DNA of 64,000 bases from CAXMST01 sp963790085 (GTDB lineage Bacteria > Actinomycetota > Thermoleophilia > Solirubrobacterales > 70-9). The translations under genes and the position numbers were made by a program. Below are positions 55,270 to 63,968 of this stretch, piece by piece (position 1 is the stretch's first letter; each line of letters starts with the position of its first letter). The notes under the pieces are model-generated. The model did no database searches. It was given only the letters and a program-made list of their open reading frames with translations, and was not told where the DNA came from. Location: contig CAWBNH010000013.1 of NCBI GenBank assembly GCA_963790085.1, forward strand, positions 434,001-498,000. Reading direction: 5' to 3'.

Positions 55270-56448
55270 ATGAGCGAGGGCAAGTTCGGCGGCCGCGAGG
55301 TCGTGATCGTCGAGGCGGTCCGGACCCCGGTCGGCCGCGGTCACGAGGAGAAGGGCTACTACAAGGACACGCACCCCTCGACGCTCCTGGCCAAGGTCTT
55401 CAAGGAGGTGGTCGAGCGGGCAGGGATCGACGCCTCCGAGGTCGAGGACGTCGTCGGCGGCTGCGTCCAGCAGTTCGGCGAGCAGGGGATGAACATCACC
55501 CGCAACGCCTGGCTGGAGGCCGGCCTGCCGATCGAGACCGCGGCGACCACGGTCGACCGCCAGTGCGGCTCGGCCCAGCAGGGGATCAACTTCGCCGCGG
55601 CGCTGATTGCATCGGGCGTGCACGACGTCGCGATCGGCGGCGGCGTCGAGCACATGGGCCACATCTCCTTCGCCGACGGGTTCTCGGTCATGCAGGAGCA
55701 CGGCATGGCGTTCTCGGAGGGGCTGACCGAGCGCTTCGACCTCGTGCCGCAGGGGATCTCCGCGGAGATGATCGCCGACCGGTGGGAGATTCCCCGCTCC
55801 GAGCTCGATGAGCTCAGCGTGCGCTCCCACCAGCTCGCCCAACGAGCCACCGAGGAGGGCCGGTTCGAGCGTGAGATCGTGCCGATGCAGGTCAACGGCG
55901 ATACCCATGTGACCGACCAGGGGATTCGTCCGGGGACGAGCATCGAGGCGCTGAGCGAGCTCAAGCCCGCGTTCAAGCCCGACGGGAAGATCACCGCCGG
56001 CAACTCGTCCCAGATCTCCGACGGCGCTGCCGCGGTGCTCCTGATGAGCGCCGAGAAGGCCGACGCGCTCGGCGTCACGCCGCGCGCGCGAATCGTCGAT
56101 CAGACGACGGTCGGCGTCGATCCGGTGCTGATGCTGACCGGCCCGATTCCCGCCACCCAGAGGATCCTCGACCGCAACGGCATCGGCATCGAGGACATCG
56201 ACCTGATCGAGATCAACGAGGCGTTCGCCTCGGTGGTCGCCGCCTGGTATCGGGAGCACCGTCCGGACATGGACCGCGTCAACGTCAACGGGGGCGCGAT
56301 CGCGCTCGGCCACCCGCTCGGTTCGACCGGCGCCCGGCTGATGACGACGCTGCTGCACGAGCTCGAGCGTTCCGAGGGGCGGACCGGCCTGGTCACGATG
56401 TGCTGCGGCGGGGGGCTCGGAACCGGGACGCTGATCGAGCGCGTCTGA
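55270..56448 (+). CDS. Acetyl-CoA C-acyltransferase (thiolase)
   Basis: 392 residues. Acyl-accepting Cys in TTVDRQCGSAQQGINFAA (about 94), the INEAFASVV segment (about 317), active His in NGGAIALGHPLGSTGARLM (about 348) and the second Cys in TMCCGGGLGTGTLIE (about 380). AAGGAGG precedes the ATG. It catalyses thiolytic cleavage or formation of 3-ketoacyl-CoA. Probably paired functionally with the dehydrogenase on the other strand. Confidence 0.95.
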   Translation: MSEGKFGGREVVIVEAVRTPVGRGHEEKGYYKDTHPSTLLAKVFKEVVERAGIDASEVEDVVGGCVQQFGEQGMNITRNAWLEAGLPIETAATTVDRQCGSAQQGINFAAALIASGVHDVAIGGGVEHMGHISFADGFSVMQEHGMAFSEGLTERFDLVPQGISAEMIADRWEIPRSELDELSVRSHQLAQRATEEGRFEREIVPMQVNGDTHVTDQGIRPGTSIEALSELKPAFKPDGKITAGNSSQISDGAAAVLLMSAEKADALGVTPRARIVDQTTVGVDPVLMLTGPIPATQRILDRNGIGIEDIDLIEINEAFASVVAAWYREHRPDMDRVNVNGGAIALGHPLGSTGARLMTTLLHELERSEGRTGLVTMCCGGGLGTGTLIERV

Positions 56449-56468
56449 GCCGGCCGCGAGGCTCGGCC

Positions 56469-57131
56469 TCAGTCGAAGCCGGCGACCAGGGCCTCGAGCC
56501 CGCTCATGTCCCGGAACGGCGGCCCGTGGCCGGGGCAGACGAGGCTCGGCTCGAGCTGCAGCAGCATGCGGATCGAGCGTCGGTTCTGCTCGGGGTCGAG
56601 GGTGAACAGGTCCGGCGGCTCGCCGACGCGGGTCCTGCCCGTGAGGAAGTCGACGTTGTTGACCACATCACCGCAGATCGCGACTCCGTCGGAGGCCCGG
56701 AAGTAGACGACCTCCCCAGGGGAGTGGCCGGGGGCGTGGATGACACGGAACCCCGCCACCTCGTCACCCTCGGTGAGCACGCGACCGACCGGATGGGGCG
56801 GGCCCTCCCAGAAGCGCGCGATCAGCCGGTTGACCGGGTGACCGGTGTGCGCCGGCTGCACCGGCGCGCGCCCCTCCATCGCGGCGACGTCGGCCTCGTG
56901 GCAGGCGAGCGGCACGCCGCGGGCCTCGCAGACGTGCTTCGCCACTCCCTGGTGGTCGGGGTGGCAGTGGGTGAGCGCGACGAGCGACAGCGGCCGGTCC
57001 TCGATCTCGCCGAGGATCCGGCGCCCGGCCAGCTTCGTCGCTGCGTCGATCAGCACGTCACCGACCAGGTAGACGTTGATCGCGTTGTTGAACCCGCGCA
57101 GCTGAAAGACCTCTGGAGCCAGCTCCTTGAT
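56469..57131 (-). CDS. Metallo-beta-lactamase-fold hydrolase, probable ATC start
   Basis: About 220 residues. Metal motif THCHPDHQG (HxHxDH) near 59-64, HAPGHSPGEVVYF near 135, CGDVVNN (Asp) near 155 and the last His in VCPGHGPPF. The first standard start is GTG 57056, but the frame upstream encodes the conserved first strands VFQLRGFNNAINVYLVGDVL that MBL proteins need. That extension has an in-frame TAG at its edge and no ATG/GTG/TTG. TAGGTT (57143-57138) lies exactly 6 nt before an ATC at 57131, so ATC is the best start; CTG 57122 is an alternative. Glyoxalase-II-like or other thioester hydrolase roles are possible. Confidence 0.8.
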   Translation of the reverse strand: MKELAPEVFQLRGFNNAINVYLVGDVLIDAATKLAGRRILGEIEDRPLSLVALTHCHPDHQGVAKHVCEARGVPLACHEADVAAMEGRAPVQPAHTGHPVNRLIARFWEGPPHPVGRVLTEGDEVAGFRVIHAPGHSPGEVVYFRASDGVAICGDVVNNVDFLTGRTRVGEPPDLFTLDPEQNRRSIRMLLQLEPSLVCPGHGPPFRDMSGLEALVAGFD

Positions 57132-57190
57132 GCCGACAACCTAGCGCCGCACGCCGGCCTCCCGACCCTCGGCCCGGGACTCGGGCAGCC

Positions 57191-57442
57191 CTACAGCGGG
57201 CTGCCCGGGCCGGGACCGCGCGGATCGCCGCTGTTGTCGGCGAGCTCGGTCAGGCGCCTGACCTGGATCTCCCCCTCGATACGCGCCGGGTCGTCGGTCG
57301 GCAGCCCGCTGATCAGGCGCTCGATTCGGTTGCGTATCTGGAGGGCGAAGTGCGGGGTTGCCGGTCCGACCAATGCGCGGATGTCCTCGACCGTGATCGG
57401 TCGGGCCGGATCGAGACGGTCGGCGCGCTCTGCTTCGCTCAT
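57191..57442 (-). CDS. Small conserved-looking helical protein
   Basis: 83 residues. TAGGCT lies 10 nt before the ATG. The sequence RPITVEDIRALVGPATPHFA, then LQIRNRIERLISGLPTDDP, is predicted mostly helical and ends in a Pro/Gly tail. No family I can name; the codon use is coding-like (G/C at third positions). It sits between the CWB2 gene and the MBL gene on the same strand, 25 bp after the former. Confidence 0.65.
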   Translation of the reverse strand: MSEAERADRLDPARPITVEDIRALVGPATPHFALQIRNRIERLISGLPTDDPARIEGEIQVRRLTELADNSGDPRGPGPGSPL

Positions 57443-57467
57443 CGCGAGCCGCAGCCTAGCCGGTCGC

Positions 57468-59078
57468 TCAGCGATCCTTGGGGGAGACCTCGGGCTCGGG
57501 AGCGCTGCCTACGCCGCCGAGGATCTCGTTGCCGGCGCCCCGCGCGATCTGCTCGAGCTCGGTCAGTCGATCGATCTCCGCCTGGAGCTCGGGCGAGATC
57601 GCAGTGGAGTCGCCAAGCAGCCAGGCGTGGTTGTAGACGGCGCGGGTCGGATCGTCGACGAAGCCCGGCTTCGTGTCGAGGAGAAACGCCCCGAGCGCAT
57701 CCGGCATCTGATCGGCGGAGTCGGTCAGCAGCAGCGGTCCCGGCTTGCCACCCGCCGCGAGCGGGGCGGCCGCCGCCACGTCCGCCGGCCGGCCGGTGTT
57801 GGCGATCACGAAGCCGTGCCCGGGATCGATGATGTTCCAGCCAAAGTCTCCGTCGACGAAGCGGGCGAACTCGATCGCGTTCGAGACCGGGTCCTCGGCG
57901 CCAACCCGAATCGCGCGACCCGCGACCTTCTCGAGCTCTCGCAGCGCGCCCTTGCCGATCACCGACTCAGGACCGAGGACGTAGACCCCGGCGTCGGGGT
58001 ACTGCTCGATCACGTCGATCGTCGCGTCGGGGACCTGGTCGCCGTCGGCGAAGACGATCGGATCACCGGAGCGCGCCGCCCAGGCCGCTGCCGGCATCGC
58101 GAACGGCGCCTGCTCGGAGGAGGCGACGACGATGTGGGCGGGCTCCGCCCGGCCCCCGAGGCGACGGCGCAGGCGGTCGACCTGCTTTGCGACCTCGGCC
58201 GGATCGCCCCCGGGCAGGCCGAGCGTGTTCAGGTCCTCCGGGGTGGCCACATCACCGATCGCGACCGCGTTGACGCCGCCGATCCGCTTCAGGCCCCTTG
58301 GGCTGAGCGCCGCCAGCGCCTCGGCGGTGAAGCCGGGTATCTCGTCGGACGCGCCGAGCAGGATCGGCGCGCCGATCGGATCGGCGGCGAGCGAGCCGGC
58401 GGCGAGCGCCGACTGCCAGGAGTCGGCCGGCGCCAGCACCGCGACCCGCGCCCGGTCCCGCTCGGCGGCCGGCGGATAGGAGGCGAGCGCGACACCGGCC
58501 GCATCGGCGGTCGGGTCGACTCCCGCGATCCGGGTCGTGTTCTGGGTTGCGACCGTCCGCGGCCCGACCTCGTCGACCGGGTCGGGCTCGGGCAGCTCGT
58601 CGAGCACGACGGTCGGTGCGACCGCGGGCAGCTGGACCCTCTGATCACCGCCGTCCGAGAACAGCGCATAGCCGATGCCGATCCCGGCGGCGACGGCGAT
58701 CAGCCCGGCGGCGGCTGCCGCCAGCGGCCGTCGCGGGTCGTCGAGGAGGCCCTCGAAGCGGGAGGGCGGGGCGGCCTCGGTCGGCGGGGCCTGCGGCTCG
58801 GCGCTGGGCTGCCCGGCCGCGGCCTCCGGCGCGGCGGCCGCAGGCCCGGACGCAGCCGGCGCCGCGCCGGGCCCGGGCTGCGCAGCGCCCGGCGCGGGCC
58901 CCGGCGGCGACGCTGCCGACGCACCGGCCGTGGGTGCCGGCGGGGCGGAGGGCGCAGGCGGCTGCGGAGCGCTCTCGTCCGCGCCGCCACGCTTGCCTCG
59001 CCACCCCCGCCATCGAGGGCGAGGCAGGTTGATCCTTCTCGCCACGGGCCGAAGTCTTGCGCACCGCGGACCCGGCAT
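57468..59078 (-). CDS. CWB2-type cell wall-binding protein with Pro/Ala-rich cytosolic arm
   Basis: 536 residues from ATG 59078; GTG 59045 is an alternative. The first about 110 residues are basic and then extremely Pro/Ala/Gly-rich. One membrane helix follows (about 118-138, AAAAAGLIAVAAGIGIGYAL), then an exported region with three cell-wall-binding-repeat-2-like units (e.g. DRARVAVLAPADSWQSALAA with GAPILLGASDEIPG; GDPIVFADGDQVPD; GKPGPLLLTDSADQMPDALG). CWB2 repeats bind anionic wall polymers in Gram-positives (family knowledge). It would be a membrane-tethered wall-binding protein; the order differs from secreted CWB2 adhesins. Confidence 0.75.
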   Translation of the reverse strand: MPGPRCARLRPVARRINLPRPRWRGWRGKRGGADESAPQPPAPSAPPAPTAGASAASPPGPAPGAAQPGPGAAPAASGPAAAAPEAAAGQPSAEPQAPPTEAAPPSRFEGLLDDPRRPLAAAAAGLIAVAAGIGIGYALFSDGGDQRVQLPAVAPTVVLDELPEPDPVDEVGPRTVATQNTTRIAGVDPTADAAGVALASYPPAAERDRARVAVLAPADSWQSALAAGSLAADPIGAPILLGASDEIPGFTAEALAALSPRGLKRIGGVNAVAIGDVATPEDLNTLGLPGGDPAEVAKQVDRLRRRLGGRAEPAHIVVASSEQAPFAMPAAAWAARSGDPIVFADGDQVPDATIDVIEQYPDAGVYVLGPESVIGKGALRELEKVAGRAIRVGAEDPVSNAIEFARFVDGDFGWNIIDPGHGFVIANTGRPADVAAAAPLAAGGKPGPLLLTDSADQMPDALGAFLLDTKPGFVDDPTRAVYNHAWLLGDSTAISPELQAEIDRLTELEQIARGAGNEILGGVGSAPEPEVSPKDR

Positions 59079-59091
59079 TTCCGCCGCGAAC

Positions 59092-59119
59092 CGAATACAC
59101 TGGCTGACTGACCAGTCAA
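59092..59119. promoter_or_regulatory. Divergent promoter with TetR-like operator
   Basis: TGACTG-AC-CAGTCA (59105-59118) is a perfect inverted repeat, in the style of TetR-family operators near acyl-CoA genes. It overlaps the minus-strand -35 TTGACT (59119-59114), which is 16 bp from TATTCG (59097-59092). On the plus strand TACACT (59096-59101) could be the -10 for the acyl-CoA dehydrogenase. A regulator gene is not in the window. Confidence 0.5.
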
Positions 59120-59172
59120 TCAACGGGGGGCACCGGTTCGAAGCGGTCCGGGGCCCGATCGGAGGCACCGGC

Positions 59173-60504
59173 ATGAACTTCGCACTGACTGATGAGCAGC
59201 GTGAGTGGAAGGCCCGCTGTCGCGCCTTCGCCGCGGATGTGATTCGGCCCGCGGCCCCGATCCACGATGCCGAGGAGAGCGTTCCTTGGGAGGTCATGAG
59301 GGAGGCCCACCGCCAGGGGATTGCGGGCCTCGAGGCGGTCCAGTTGACGACCACCGACCCGGAGGGCCAGATGGGGCCGATCTACGCAGAGGAGCTGCAC
59401 TGGGGCTGCGCCGGGATCGCGCTCTCGATCACCGGCTCGACGCTCGCCGCGGCGGGCGTGGCCGCTTCCGGCACCCCCGAGCAGATCGCGCAGTGGGTGC
59501 CGGAGTGCCTCGGCATCGGTGGCGAGCTCAAGCTCGGCGCCTACGCCGTGACCGAGCCCCAGGCCGGCTCCGACGTCAAGAGCCTGCGGACGACGGCGGT
59601 CCGCGACGGCGACGAGTGGGTGCTGAACGGCACCAAGGTCTTCATCACCAACGGCGGGCTTGCCGATGTGAACGTCGTGGTCGCGACCGTCGATCCCGAG
59701 CTCGGGCACCGCGGCCAGGCCTCGTTCGTCGTCCCCAAGGGCACCCCCGGCCTGCAGATGGGCAAGAAGGAGAGCAAGCTCGGGATCCGCGCGTCGCAGA
59801 CGTCGGAGCTGATCTTCGAGGAGTGCCGGATCCCGGTCGAGAACCTGCTCGGCGGGATCGAGAAGCTCGAGAAGAAGCTCGAGCGCGCCCGCTCCGGCGA
59901 GTCCAGCGGCCGGGCGTCGAACGCGCTCGCGACGTTCGAGATCACGCGGCCCTCGGTCGGGGCCTCGGCGCTCGGCATCGCCCAGGCGGCCTACGAGTGG
60001 ACCCTGGGCTACCTGCTGGGGTCGGGGGTGAGCAGCGATCCGGTTGAGCAGTGGATCGACGAGAGCTCGACCGCCGGCCGGCCGCTGCACGAGCGGCAGC
60101 GGGTCCAGCAGGTGCTGGCCGAGGTCGCGACCGAGATCGAGGCCGCGCGGCTGCTGGTCCAGCGGGCCTCGTGGATGGGGCGGGCCGGAGTGCCGATGTC
60201 AGGCGGCCAGGGCTCGATGTCGAAGCTGAAGGCCGGCGACGTGGCGATGTGGGCGACGACGACCCTGATCGATCTCGTCGGGCCTGCGGCCTGGAGCTCA
60301 CCGCTCGAGAAGTGGTTCCGCGACGCCAAGATCTACCAGCTGTTCGAGGGCACCGCCCAGGTGCAGCGGCTGGTCATCTCGCGGATGCAGGTGGCCGAGT
60401 ACCGCGAGCGGCTCGAGGAGGCCCAGCGCGCGCTGGCCGCGGCCGAGCGGCAGGCAGGCGAGCCGGCCCCGGGGCCGGCCGAGCCCAGTCCCGCCCTGGC
60501 CTAG
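59173..60504 (+). CDS. Acyl-CoA dehydrogenase
   Basis: 443 residues from ATG 59173, preceded by CGGAGGCACC. N-terminal helical domain (FALTDEQREWKARCRAFAAD), then FAD/substrate signature YAVTEPQAGSDVKSLRTTA (about 125) and the middle beta domain with VLNGTKVFITNGG. The C-terminal helical domain ends with YQLFEGTAQVQRLVISRM, where the Glu is the catalytic base. An insert at about 238-260 (GGIEKLEKKLERARSGESSG) is unusual, being charged and helical. The first step of acyl-CoA oxidation; chain length unknown. Confidence 0.93.
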   Translation: MNFALTDEQREWKARCRAFAADVIRPAAPIHDAEESVPWEVMREAHRQGIAGLEAVQLTTTDPEGQMGPIYAEELHWGCAGIALSITGSTLAAAGVAASGTPEQIAQWVPECLGIGGELKLGAYAVTEPQAGSDVKSLRTTAVRDGDEWVLNGTKVFITNGGLADVNVVVATVDPELGHRGQASFVVPKGTPGLQMGKKESKLGIRASQTSELIFEECRIPVENLLGGIEKLEKKLERARSGESSGRASNALATFEITRPSVGASALGIAQAAYEWTLGYLLGSGVSSDPVEQWIDESSTAGRPLHERQRVQQVLAEVATEIEAARLLVQRASWMGRAGVPMSGGQGSMSKLKAGDVAMWATTTLIDLVGPAAWSSPLEKWFRDAKIYQLFEGTAQVQRLVISRMQVAEYRERLEEAQRALAAAERQAGEPAPGPAEPSPALA

Positions 60505-60671
60505 GCGGCGGCTGCGCGCGTCGCCGCGCTTGCGCGACGCTCAAGAACCCGCGCTTGCGGAGCGGCTCGTGCGGTTTTCCCTGCAAATTCGGTTGCAGAA
60601 GCAGGACTTTATGTTAAGGAACGCTCGCAATCGTGGCGGCACTGCTACTGTGCCCGTCTTCGGTGCCGTCG

Positions 60672-61853
60672 ATGGGATCCCTCCTGACCACTACCCGCGG
60701 GCGCGTCAGCCGCTCGAGCAAACGCCTGCTTCTCGCCGGTCCGCTCGCCGTGGCCGTGCTGCTCGCCGGCACCGTCGCCGCGCCGGCGCAGGACCTCCAG
60801 GGCAAGCTCGACGAGAAGCAGGCGAAGCTCGACTCGGCTCATGACGACAAGGGCCTGCTGACCACCGAGATCAGCGGCTACAGCAAGAGGATCGATCGGC
60901 TCACCGGCGAGGTCGCGGCGCTCCGCAACCGGGAGGCCAAGGTCCAGGCCGAGCTCGACGAGGCCGAGGAGCGGCTGCGGGTCGAGGAGCGCAACCTGAA
61001 GCTTCTCCGTGAACGGCTGGAGCGGACAACCCGGATCCTGCGCGAGCGACTCGTCGCGATCTACAAGAGCGAGGAGCCCGACGCGCTGACCGTCCTGCTC
61101 GAGTCGGACGGCTTCGACGAGGTGCTCGAGCAGTACGAGTACCTGCAGCGGATCGAGAGCCAGGACTCCGACATCGTCGGCCGCGTCCGCGAGCTCAGGA
61201 ACGACACTCGCGAGACGGTCGAGCGGATCACCGCCGTCCGCGACTCGATCGCCGCGAAGCAGGCCGAGCTGGCGCGCACCAGGTCCGCACTCGAGGGTCG
61301 CGAGAGCCAGCTCTCGGCTGCCCGCAGCGACAGCCAGCAGGCCCTGAGCCAGGTCAAGGGGCACATCGATCGGCTCGAGGGCGACATCGAGGACATCGAG
61401 GGCGACATCCAGGCGCAGCTCGCGGCCGCGGCCGCGGCCGACTCGCCGGACGCGCCGACGACGCTGCCCGCGGGCCCGATCCAGGGTGGCGGCAGCGGCA
61501 TGATCTGGCCCGTCAACGGACCGGTCGTCTCCCCGTTCGGCCCGCGCTGGGGGCGTCTGCACGCCGGCGTCGACATCGCCGTCCCCGCCGGCACGCCGAT
61601 CCGCGCGGCGAAGAGCGGCGTGATCGCGCTCGCCGCTCCCTACGGCGGCTACGGCAACTACACCTGCATAAACCACGGCGGCGGGCTCTCCACCTGCTAC
61701 GCCCATCAGTCCAGCTTCGCGATCACCTCGGGCAGCGTCAGCCAGGGCGATGTGATCGGCTACGTCGGCTGCACCGGCAGCTGCTTCGGCGATCACCTGC
61801 ACTTCGAGGTCCGGGTAAACGGGGTTCCCGTCGACCCGAGCGGCTACCTCTAG
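60672..61853 (+). CDS. M23 peptidase with NlpD/EnvC-like coiled coil
   Basis: 393 residues from ATG 60672; GTG 60663 is also in frame and closer to TACTGT (60646-60651). A signal segment (about 20-36) is followed by about 220 residues of coiled coil (from LQGKLDEKQAKLDSAHDDKG), then an M23 LytM domain. Its metal motifs are HAGVDIAVPAG (HxxxD) and GDHLHFEVRVNG (HxH), and Cys in YTCINHG and VGCTGSCFG may form disulfides. It cleaves peptidoglycan cross-links or activates amidases outside the cell. The 167-bp gap upstream holds a CTGCAA/TTGCAG hairpin (60583-60600) and no gene. Confidence 0.92.
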   Translation: MGSLLTTTRGRVSRSSKRLLLAGPLAVAVLLAGTVAAPAQDLQGKLDEKQAKLDSAHDDKGLLTTEISGYSKRIDRLTGEVAALRNREAKVQAELDEAEERLRVEERNLKLLRERLERTTRILRERLVAIYKSEEPDALTVLLESDGFDEVLEQYEYLQRIESQDSDIVGRVRELRNDTRETVERITAVRDSIAAKQAELARTRSALEGRESQLSAARSDSQQALSQVKGHIDRLEGDIEDIEGDIQAQLAAAAAADSPDAPTTLPAGPIQGGGSGMIWPVNGPVVSPFGPRWGRLHAGVDIAVPAGTPIRAAKSGVIALAAPYGGYGNYTCINHGGGLSTCYAHQSSFAITSGSVSQGDVIGYVGCTGSCFGDHLHFEVRVNGVPVDPSGYL

Positions 61854-61875
61854 CCGGCCCGCGCCCGCCGGAGGC

Positions 61876-62595
61876 TCAGGGCCGGCGATCCAGCTCTCGC
61901 TCGAGCCAGCGCAACGCCACCGCCTGGAGCTCGGGATCGTGCTGGACCGAGCGGTGGTGCCCCCCGGGCACGACGATCAGTCGCCGAGGCTCGCCCGCCT
62001 CGGCGTAGAGCCGCTCGGACTCCGTGTAGGGGACGCGCTCGTCGCCGCGAGCGTGAAGGAGGATCAGCGGCTTCGGCGAGACCCCGCGCACCGCCTCGCG
62101 GAGGTCGTGCTCGGCGAGCCAGGCATCGAGTGCCCCGACGTCGGCGCGCATCTCCAGCTCGCCGCTTCGCAGTGCCCGCCTCAGGCCCTCCTCGGTCGCC
62201 GGGCAGATCGCGATCGCCCCTCGGACGAGGTCGCTGGTCGCGGCAGCGTGGATCGCCAGGTATCCGCCCATGCTCGATCCGCGAACGCAGATCCGGCCCG
62301 GGTCGACCCCCTCGATCGCGGCCAGCATGCCGGCGATTCGGCTGACGTCACCCAGTGCGGCGGGACCCATCACGTCCTCGCTGTCGCCGTGGCCGCGCTG
62401 GTCGAAGCAGACCGCCGCCCACCCCGAGGCAGCGCAGAGCCGGGCGAAGTCGGCGTGGTTCTCCTTCGCCGAGCCGGCCCCGTGGATGACCACCATCGCC
62501 GGCCACGGGGGCTCGGACTCCGGCAGCCAAAGCCAGTAGGGACGGCCGTCGTGGCTGCCGCGTTGGTCGGGTTGCCTCGGAGTCGGGAGTCGCAT
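61876..62595 (-). CDS. Alpha/beta hydrolase (dienelactone/prolyl-oligopeptidase-like)
   Basis: 239 residues. VVIHGAGSAKENHADFARLC (about 35), FDQRGHGDS (about 65), nucleophile elbow VRGSSMGGYLAIHAA (Ser about 107), LHARGDERVPYTES (acid Asp about 184) and GGHHRSVQHDP (His about 210) complete the triad. Short acyl peptidase or esterase activity is likely. TACGGT lies 8 nt before the ATG, which sits 65 bp from the divergent lysA. Confidence 0.85.
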   Translation of the reverse strand: MRLPTPRQPDQRGSHDGRPYWLWLPESEPPWPAMVVIHGAGSAKENHADFARLCAASGWAAVCFDQRGHGDSEDVMGPAALGDVSRIAGMLAAIEGVDPGRICVRGSSMGGYLAIHAAATSDLVRGAIAICPATEEGLRRALRSGELEMRADVGALDAWLAEHDLREAVRGVSPKPLILLHARGDERVPYTESERLYAEAGEPRRLIVVPGGHHRSVQHDPELQAVALRWLERELDRRP

Positions 62596-62660
62596 CCCCG
62601 ACGACCGTAGCCGAGGGCGACGGGGCGGGAGCGCCCGGGCTGCTGTGAGAATGACCGGCG

Positions 62661-63968
62661 ATGAACGAGGCTCACGCCAAGCGCAGCGACGTCGACCCGG
62701 TCGCGGGCTCGCCCGTGTACCCGCTGGGCAGCAGGGTCAATCGGGCCGGCCGGCTCGAGGTCGGGGGCTGCGACCTGGTCGAGGTTGCGGCCGAGTTCGG
62801 GACCCCCGCCTACGTCTATGCGCCCGCGGACATCCGGGCGCGGGCGCGGGCCTACGTCGATGCGCTTGCGGCGCAGACCGACTCCTTCGAGGTGCTGTTC
62901 GCGAGCAAGGCCGCGCCGATCACCGCGATCTACCGGATCTGCCGGGAGCAGGGCCTCTCCGTCGACGTCGCCTCCGGCGGCGAGTTGCACATGGCCCTGC
63001 GCGCCGGCTTCGATCCCGAGCGGATCTACATGCACGGCAACAACAAGACCGAGGCGGAGCTGCGCTACGCGTTCGAGTCGGGCGTCGGCCACCTCGTGCT
63101 CGACTCCTTCGACGAGATCGCCCGCGCCGACGCGCTGCTCGACCGGCCGCAGCGGGTCCTGATCAGGCTGACCCCCGGGATCAAGCCCTCGACGCACTCC
63201 TACGTGCAGACCGGCCAGCTCGACTCGAAGTTCGGCTTCGGCCTGTTCGACGGGCTCGCCGCCAGGGCGGTCGACGCCGTTGACGCGTCCGGGAACCTCG
63301 AGCTCGTCGGCCTGCACGCCCATATCGGCTCGCAGATCTTCGAGCTGGCGCCCTACCTGAAGGCGATCGAGGCGATGGCCGACTTCGCCCGCGACCTGGA
63401 CCCCGAGATCATCAACGTCGGCGGCGGCCTCGGCATCGCCTACGCGGCCGACGACCAGCCGCCGCCGATCGAGCGCTACGTGGACGTCAAGGTCGAGGGG
63501 ATCAGGCGGCTGTTCGATCGAGCCCCGCGGATCCTGATCGAGCCCGGCCGCTCGCTCGTCGGCAATGCCGGCCTGACGATCTACCGGGTCGGGACCGTGA
63601 AGGAGATCCCCGGCATCCGCACCTACGTCGCAGTCGACGGCGGCATGTCGGACAATCTCCGGCCGATGCTCTACGACGCCGGCTACGAGGCCGTGATCGC
63701 CGACCGTCCGGCCGCCGCCGCCGACCGCGAGGCGACGGTCGCGGGGATGCACTGCGAGTCGGGCGATGTGCTCGTCCGCGACGTGATGCTCGCCGACCCA
63801 GCCGTCGGCGACGTGCTCGCGACCCCGGCGACGGGCGCCTACGGTTACGCGATGGCCAACAACTACAACGGCGTCCCGAGACCGCCGGTGGTCTTCTGCG
63901 AGGACGGGCGGGCCGAGGTCGTGGTGCGGCGCGAGACCTGGGACGACCTGCTGGGCCGGGATGTCTGA
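62661..63968 (+). CDS. lysA: Diaminopimelate decarboxylase
   Basis: 435 residues. Alanine-racemase-like fold III PLP enzyme: FGTPAYVYAPADIRARA (about 46), PLP Lys in VLFASKAAPITAIYRI (about 80), HAHIGSQIFELAPYLKAIEA (about 225), INVGGGLGIAY (about 255), EPGRSLVGNAGLTIYRVG (about 295) and the partner-subunit Cys in GMHCESGDVL (about 372). It makes L-lysine from meso-DAP. The stop overlaps the next gene by 8 bp. GAGAAT lies 8 nt before the ATG, a weaker -10. Confidence 0.96.
   Translation: MNEAHAKRSDVDPVAGSPVYPLGSRVNRAGRLEVGGCDLVEVAAEFGTPAYVYAPADIRARARAYVDALAAQTDSFEVLFASKAAPITAIYRICREQGLSVDVASGGELHMALRAGFDPERIYMHGNNKTEAELRYAFESGVGHLVLDSFDEIARADALLDRPQRVLIRLTPGIKPSTHSYVQTGQLDSKFGFGLFDGLAARAVDAVDASGNLELVGLHAHIGSQIFELAPYLKAIEAMADFARDLDPEIINVGGGLGIAYAADDQPPPIERYVDVKVEGIRRLFDRAPRILIEPGRSLVGNAGLTIYRVGTVKEIPGIRTYVAVDGGMSDNLRPMLYDAGYEAVIADRPAAAADREATVAGMHCESGDVLVRDVMLADPAVGDVLATPATGAYGYAMANNYNGVPRPPVVFCEDGRAEVVVRRETWDDLLGRDV

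Noticed and set aside
56400..59111. 903-codon plus-strand frame opposite MBL and CWB2 genes
   Set aside because: No domain motifs; it spans the ends of several minus-strand genes with recognisable motifs.
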